Part shown: piece after piece, positions 7,149 to 11,107 of the stretch | How positions within the stretch are numbered: position 1 is the first letter of the stretch | How the letters are laid out: every line of letters begins with the position of its first letter | Assembly (NCBI GenBank): GCA_038209965.1 | Contig: JBBQXF010000141.1 | Span: forward strand, 1-11,107 | Direction of reading: 5' to 3' | Length of the DNA stretch: 11,107 nucleotides | DNA from: JALONO01 sp038209965 | Lineage (GTDB): Bacteria; Bacteroidota; Bacteroidia; Cytophagales; Thermoflexibacteraceae | Position numbers and translations under genes: made by a program | The notes under the pieces: model-generated | Seen by the model: only the letters and a program-made list of their open reading frames with translations | Told to the model about the DNA's origin: nothing | Databases searched by the model: none

Positions 7149-8789
7149 CTACTTCATCGCTTCGGGCCTTTGCTGATTTGGGTGTCGCCACAGCTTGTTG
7201 AACAAGCCAAAAATCATCAACAGATAAATAAAACTGAATGGGAGCGCGAAAACGATCATCAATTGGCTGATGGAATTGAGCAACGAATCCTGCCCCAGCC
7301 AGACGACGGCAATGGTCAGCATGCCCAATAAAATTCCCCAGAGCACCCGATAACGTGGGTGCGGGGCGGCATTGCCCGAATCGGAGAACATGCTCAGGAC
7401 AAAAATGGCCGAATCGATGGAGGTAATGAGAAAGGTGAACACCAGTAAAGTTGTGAGGTAACTGGCGAGGCTACCCACCCCCAAAGCTTTGAAAAATAGA
7501 AAGATGGCCGAGTAAATGGAGTCAAATTGGCCTTGATAAGCGGCAACATCGCCAATCTGGGCAAAAGCGGCCGAGCCAAAAACAGTGAACCAAACGAATG
7601 TACCAAACGATGGGACTAAAAGTGCACCCAAGAGAAAGCTCCGCAGGGTGCGGCCCCGTGAGATCCGGGCAATAAAAACGCCAGTAAATGGGGTCCAAGC
7701 CAGCCAAAATGCCCAATAAAAACAAGTCCAGTCTTTCAGGAAAGTATTGGAGGCTTTAAACTTGCCCAAATTCAGGCTCATCAGGGCGAAATCTTGGAGA
7801 TAATGATAAAGGCTGATCCCAAAATCACGGAGGAGGGTTGGCACATGGCCATAAATGAGGGCGAAGAATAAAAGCACGAGCGTCATGCCAATGTTCCACT
7901 TGGAAATCAATTGAATGCCCTTGCTCAAGCCCGAAAAAGCAGAAATCGTAGCCAACGTGCTGATTATCAAAATAATGCCAATCAAAACGCCGATCGAGTC
8001 GGCCCAGCCAAACAAATAGTGCATCCCACCGACAATTTGCTTGCTGCCCAAGCCCACCGCCGCCACTACGCCCAAAATAGTGCTCATGATCACAATCCCG
8101 TCCATGCCCACTTCGGTAATTTTATGCTTTAATTTACCTTCCAAAATCGAGGAACTGAGAATGGAACGATCCAGATTGTAGAGAAAATAAGAGATGATAA
8201 GGCCAAACAAACCGTAGAAGGCCCAAGGGGTCAGCCCCCAATGGAAAAAAGTGTACTGCAAGGCCAAATGTTGCTGGGCGTAGTCGATCTTAATTGGCGG
8301 ATGGACAAAATAATATACCGGTTCCTGCACTGCGCGCAAGAGCAAGCCCGCCCCCATCCCTGTGCTATAAAGCATTGATAACCAAGCCCATAAACTATAT
8401 TCCACGGTGTCGGTGGCTTTGCCCAAGCGGATTTTACCGTAAGGGCTGATGGCAATACCAACCGTTATCAGTACCACCAAAAAGCCTAGGTACAAATAAT
8501 AATAGGCAAACTGCTCAAACACCCAATCGGTCGTCATTTGTAGCCACCCGATCATTTCTTTGGGATAAGCAAATGAAACGACACAAAACCCTAACACAAA
8601 CAAGATAGAAAGCAGTACCGGCATATCGTGCGCAAATGGGTGGAAAAAAACAATACCAAGACAGGCTGATTTTATGGTTCCGCGATAGCCTATGATCATC
8701 GAGCATTTAGTCCGTGAACCAACCTGAAAAATGCTGATCCAACAGGCAGCCAACTTCGCGAGCAGGCCGATGGCGGCCCGCAGCTTCAT
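7149..8789 (-). CDS. BCCT-family betaine/choline/carnitine-type transporter
   Basis: This polytopic inner-membrane protein (up to 546 residues, about 12 helices) is of the BCCT family, which imports quaternary ammonium compounds such as glycine betaine, usually driven by Na+. Numbered from the ATG at 8787-8789, the TM3 glycine segment is GMGAG (144-148) followed by AVQEP; the aromatic pocket HWGLTPWAFY gives W184, W189 and Y192, matching BetP W189, W194 and Y197; the TM8 signature WTCFYWAFWLAW (354-365) precedes ARISRGRTLRSF; and TS at 456-457 sits where BetP has its Na2-site T467/S468. Retained Thr/Ser suggests sodium coupling, which is inference. The start is uncertain: residues 1-30 look unlike family N-termini, and ATG codons at residue 31 (8697-8699) or 56 (8622-8624) just before the first helix are alternatives. 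It follows the histidine kinase gene on the same strand and converges on the GlmU-like gene. The substrate is not decided by the sequence. Confidence 0.92.
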   Translation of the reverse strand: MKLRAAIGLLAKLAACWISIFQVGSRTKCSMIIGYRGTIKSACLGIVFFHPFAHDMPVLLSILFVLGFCVVSFAYPKEMIGWLQMTTDWVFEQFAYYYLYLGFLVVLITVGIAISPYGKIRLGKATDTVEYSLWAWLSMLYSTGMGAGLLLRAVQEPVYYFVHPPIKIDYAQQHLALQYTFFHWGLTPWAFYGLFGLIISYFLYNLDRSILSSSILEGKLKHKITEVGMDGIVIMSTILGVVAAVGLGSKQIVGGMHYLFGWADSIGVLIGIILIISTLATISAFSGLSKGIQLISKWNIGMTLVLLFFALIYGHVPTLLRDFGISLYHYLQDFALMSLNLGKFKASNTFLKDWTCFYWAFWLAWTPFTGVFIARISRGRTLRSFLLGALLVPSFGTFVWFTVFGSAAFAQIGDVAAYQGQFDSIYSAIFLFFKALGVGSLASYLTTLLVFTFLITSIDSAIFVLSMFSDSGNAAPHPRYRVLWGILLGMLTIAVVWLGQDSLLNSISQLMIVFALPFSFIYLLMIFGLFNKLWRHPNQQRPEAMK

Positions 8790-8846
8790 TATTTACCACC
8801 ATAAACGCTACCGATTTATTTATTGCCCAGAACCTTGGGCCGCACG

Positions 8847-11096
8847 CTATAACGTCACGGGCAAGCAGATATGAAACGTCGATCCGATGTGCTCTTCGCT
8901 GTTCACCTCGATTTTTCCGCCCAACTGTTCCACTTGGGCTTTTACCAAATAAAGGCCAACGCCCTTGCCCGCCGGATCAATGTGGAACCGTTGGTAAAGT
9001 TTAAAAAGTTTGCCCGATGCGTGCTCAAGGTTAATACCCCGTCCATTGTCTTTTACGCTGATCCTAATTTCCGTTTCGGTCACCAGCGATCCACTGATCC
9101 CAATCATTAGCTGGCGGGCAGGCTCACGGAATTTTAGGGCATTGCTGAGCAGCAAATAGACAATGTTCTGGATGCTTGGACCCACACTGTAGATCTGTCC
9201 GATTGCCCCAAAATTGAGGTCGATCAAGGCTTGGGCAGCCGCTATTTCATGCTCCAATTTTTGCAGCACAATTTTGATTTGTAGCAGCACATCTACTGGT
9301 TCGGTCGGCGGAAGGACACCTTTTTTAACCGATAATGCCAAATTCAAGTCTTTGATAACAGCATCCAAGGCTTGGGTCTCCTGTTGCATTTTGTCCAATA
9401 CCATAAGGTTGTACGATTGGTCAGCGGCGGGGCTTTTGTCAAATACCGAACTCAGGCCCAGCAAACGGGCCACGGGTGCGCGCAGGTTGTGCGAGGTGAC
9501 AAATGCATATTCTTCCAACTGGAGGTTTTGCTTTACCAGCGCTTCGTTGGCCCGGGAGAGGAGCAAGGTCCGCTCGAATACTTGCTCTTCCAGATTGGTG
9601 TTGGCCGTTTGCAAATCTTGATTGATGATGCCGATCAAATCGCGGTACTCGGTCAACGCACGGTTTTTCTGTTCCAGCTCTTCGCTTTGGGCCAGCAGCT
9701 CTTCTTGGGCTTGGGCCATCATCTTGTTTTGGGCCATCATCTCGTTTTGGGCCAGCATTTCATCTTGCGTCTGGATGAGTTTTTCATTTTGGCTGAGCAT
9801 CTCCCCTTTTTGCTTCTCGATTTCTTTGGTTCGTTCGCTCACTTTTGCTTCCAGTTCCAACTTCTGGTCAGCAATGATCCGTTGATTTTCGGCGGCTTGC
9901 TGAAGGGCGAGCAGTTGGGCCACTTCCCGCTCCCTTTTATAAATATTGATTTTATCAGCAATGGCAAAAGAAAGCAGCACAATCTCAATGGCTGAACCGA
10001 TCTGGATAGAGTGATAGGCCCAAACACTGTAAGGAATTACTCCGGTGGACAGCAAAATGGTGATGACTATACCCGACAGGAAAGTAACAAATGCCAACAA
10101 GAAAAATTTGGCCGGTTGAAAGCCTTTTCGGTACAAGGTGCCCGCCACAAAGAGAATGTACGCAACTACCAGCAGCCCAACCCCTTGAGCAATCTGGAAC
10201 ATGAGGTGGGGAAAACCCGCTAAGTTGAGGAGTATTTCGGCCAAACAAATCCCGATGAGCCACTTAAAACCAACGCTGTACCTGGGCGCATTTTGCTTGA
10301 TGCTCAAAAAGTCCATGCTAAATATCAACACAAAAAAATTGAGCGGATAAAAAATGGGGGTATAAAAATTGAGCGCGGGAATGGTTGGATACAGGAATTG
10401 GAAATTATAGCCCAGCAGGTTCGAGGTCACCAACCCCACCGCAATCACGTACAGCACATAGGAAAGATAGACCCGCTCCCGCGTGCTCAGGTAAAGAAAA
10501 AAATTGTAGAGGACAATCAACAGTACGAAGCCGAGATAGAGGCCATTTAGGAGGGCCACTAGCTGGCTTTGGCCAAAAAAAGCCTCTAATGTGCCCACTT
10601 TGAGGGGAAATTGCAAAATTTCGTAGGAAGTGGCCCGCAAATAATACGTATTGTGTTGGGGCGAAAGCTCGAAATAGAAATTGGCACTTTCGAGTGCCCG
10701 CTCGTCAAATGGCCGGGAAGTCCCACCTTTGACCACCGAAAATGGTTGATTTTCATTTCCGGTGTAAAAATCGGCCTCATAAAGCAATGGGTAACCCACC
10801 TCGAGATAGTACTTTTTTCCGGGTGGGACAGCCACTTGCAGTTTGATCCAAGCCGCTGATCGGGTAGATTTCAAATTGGGAACTTGCATCGTACTTCGGT
10901 TGAACTGCTGCTGGTAGGCTGGCTGGAGGACATCGGCCAAGCTGAGCCGCCCGGTTTCGTCCTCCAAAAGCCACACTTCTTTTCCCACATCCAGCAGTTC
11001 GGTTTCTGATTGAACCGAAATCACTGGCTGGCCATTCGCGCCCCCACAAAGCGCCAACAGAAAAATAAGGCAGCTTATCCTTTTCGCATGAAACAT
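8847..11096 (-). CDS. 7TMR-DISM sensor histidine kinase
   Basis: This is a 749-residue membrane sensor kinase counted from the ATG at 11094-11096; a GTG two codons upstream is possible and the frame is open to the right edge. Order of domains: signal peptide (about 1-22, LIFLLALCGG core), periplasmic 7TMR-DISMED2 carbohydrate-binding-like domain (about 35-168), seven-helix 7TMR-DISM domain (about 176-388, ending in IQIGSAIEIVLLSFAIADKI), a long Gln/Glu-rich coiled coil (about 388-525), then HisKA and HATPase_c. The phospho-accepting H536 lies in TSHNLRAPVARLLGL, the N-box Asn is N652 (SNALKFR), the G1 box is DNGRGI (683-688) and the G2 box is GKGVGL (710-715), so it looks catalytically complete. 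No receiver domain is fused and no response regulator gene is visible. The signal is unknown; DISMED2 domains are proposed to bind small ligands or sugars. The BCCT gene follows on the same strand, so a link to osmolyte sensing or transport control is possible but unproven. Confidence 0.94.
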   Translation of the reverse strand: MFHAKRISCLIFLLALCGGANGQPVISVQSETELLDVGKEVWLLEDETGRLSLADVLQPAYQQQFNRSTMQVPNLKSTRSAAWIKLQVAVPPGKKYYLEVGYPLLYEADFYTGNENQPFSVVKGGTSRPFDERALESANFYFELSPQHNTYYLRATSYEILQFPLKVGTLEAFFGQSQLVALLNGLYLGFVLLIVLYNFFLYLSTRERVYLSYVLYVIAVGLVTSNLLGYNFQFLYPTIPALNFYTPIFYPLNFFVLIFSMDFLSIKQNAPRYSVGFKWLIGICLAEILLNLAGFPHLMFQIAQGVGLLVVAYILFVAGTLYRKGFQPAKFFLLAFVTFLSGIVITILLSTGVIPYSVWAYHSIQIGSAIEIVLLSFAIADKINIYKREREVAQLLALQQAAENQRIIADQKLELEAKVSERTKEIEKQKGEMLSQNEKLIQTQDEMLAQNEMMAQNKMMAQAQEELLAQSEELEQKNRALTEYRDLIGIINQDLQTANTNLEEQVFERTLLLSRANEALVKQNLQLEEYAFVTSHNLRAPVARLLGLSSVFDKSPAADQSYNLMVLDKMQQETQALDAVIKDLNLALSVKKGVLPPTEPVDVLLQIKIVLQKLEHEIAAAQALIDLNFGAIGQIYSVGPSIQNIVYLLLSNALKFREPARQLMIGISGSLVTETEIRISVKDNGRGINLEHASGKLFKLYQRFHIDPAGKGVGLYLVKAQVEQLGGKIEVNSEEHIGSTFHICLPVTL
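9708..9761 (-). repeat. Three-copy 18 bp tandem repeat inside the kinase coiled coil
   Basis: On the minus strand three consecutive 18 bp units (9744-9761, 9726-9743, 9708-9725) encode EMLAQN, EMMAQN and KMMAQA (residues about 446-463). Units one and two agree at 16 of 18 bases, two and three at 15 of 18, and each carries the ATGNTGGCCCAA core. A weaker echo continues on the C-terminal side (ELLAQSEEL). The in-frame 6-residue unit interrupts the normal 7-residue coiled-coil period. Confidence 0.8.
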
Positions 11097-11107
11097 ATAC
11101 ACAATCA

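Noticed and set aside
9372..9995. A 207-codon plus-strand frame with repeated LGHHLVLGHH-like residues.
   Set aside because: The repetition is the reverse complement of the 18 bp tandem repeat in the kinase coiled coil, so it is a shadow rather than a metal-binding protein.

Overview
This 11.1 kb window reads as an ordinary chromosomal segment of a member of the Bacteroidota, most likely a Cytophagales- or Saprospiria-like lineage of moderate GC content. The lineage is inferred from protein types: a bifunctional GlmU-like protein of the Bacteroidota type, a secreted 1073-residue tricorn-type S41 peptidase, and a 7TMR-DISM histidine kinase with an SHNLRAP-type H-box. Clear Shine-Dalgarno sequences are also absent in front of the genes. 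No genus can be named from the sequence alone. There are seven protein genes, no RNA gene, no insertion sequence and no CRISPR array.

Layout, left to right. The C-terminal part of an aerobic glycerol-3-phosphate dehydrogenase (+, entering from the left edge) converges on a YggS/PLPBP-type PLP-binding protein (-). A 380 bp gap follows, holding a strong hairpin framed by a degenerate 25 bp direct repeat. Next come an exported tricorn protease homologue (-) and, upstream of it on the same strand, a small MutT-like Nudix hydrolase that appears to start at TTG. A divergent 104 bp spacer separates the Nudix gene from the GlmU-like gene (+). That gene converges, with 28 bp between stops, on a BCCT-family transporter (-), and a 7TMR-DISM sensor histidine kinase (-) lies directly upstream of the transporter, running to the right edge.

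Functional links. Most neighbours look like unrelated housekeeping functions: glycerol phosphate oxidation, PLP homeostasis, peptide degradation in the envelope, nucleotide sanitation and amino-sugar nucleotide synthesis. The one suggestive pair is the histidine kinase followed by the BCCT transporter on the same strand with a 57-147 bp gap, depending on the transporter start. This could be a sensor co-transcribed with a compatible-solute transporter, but no response regulator gene is in view.

I did not find a convincing undescribed system. The points most worth a second look are the repeat-framed hairpin at 1871-1960, the 18 bp tandem repeat in the kinase coiled coil, the divergent nucleotidyltransferase half of the GlmU-like protein, and the kinase-transporter pairing.
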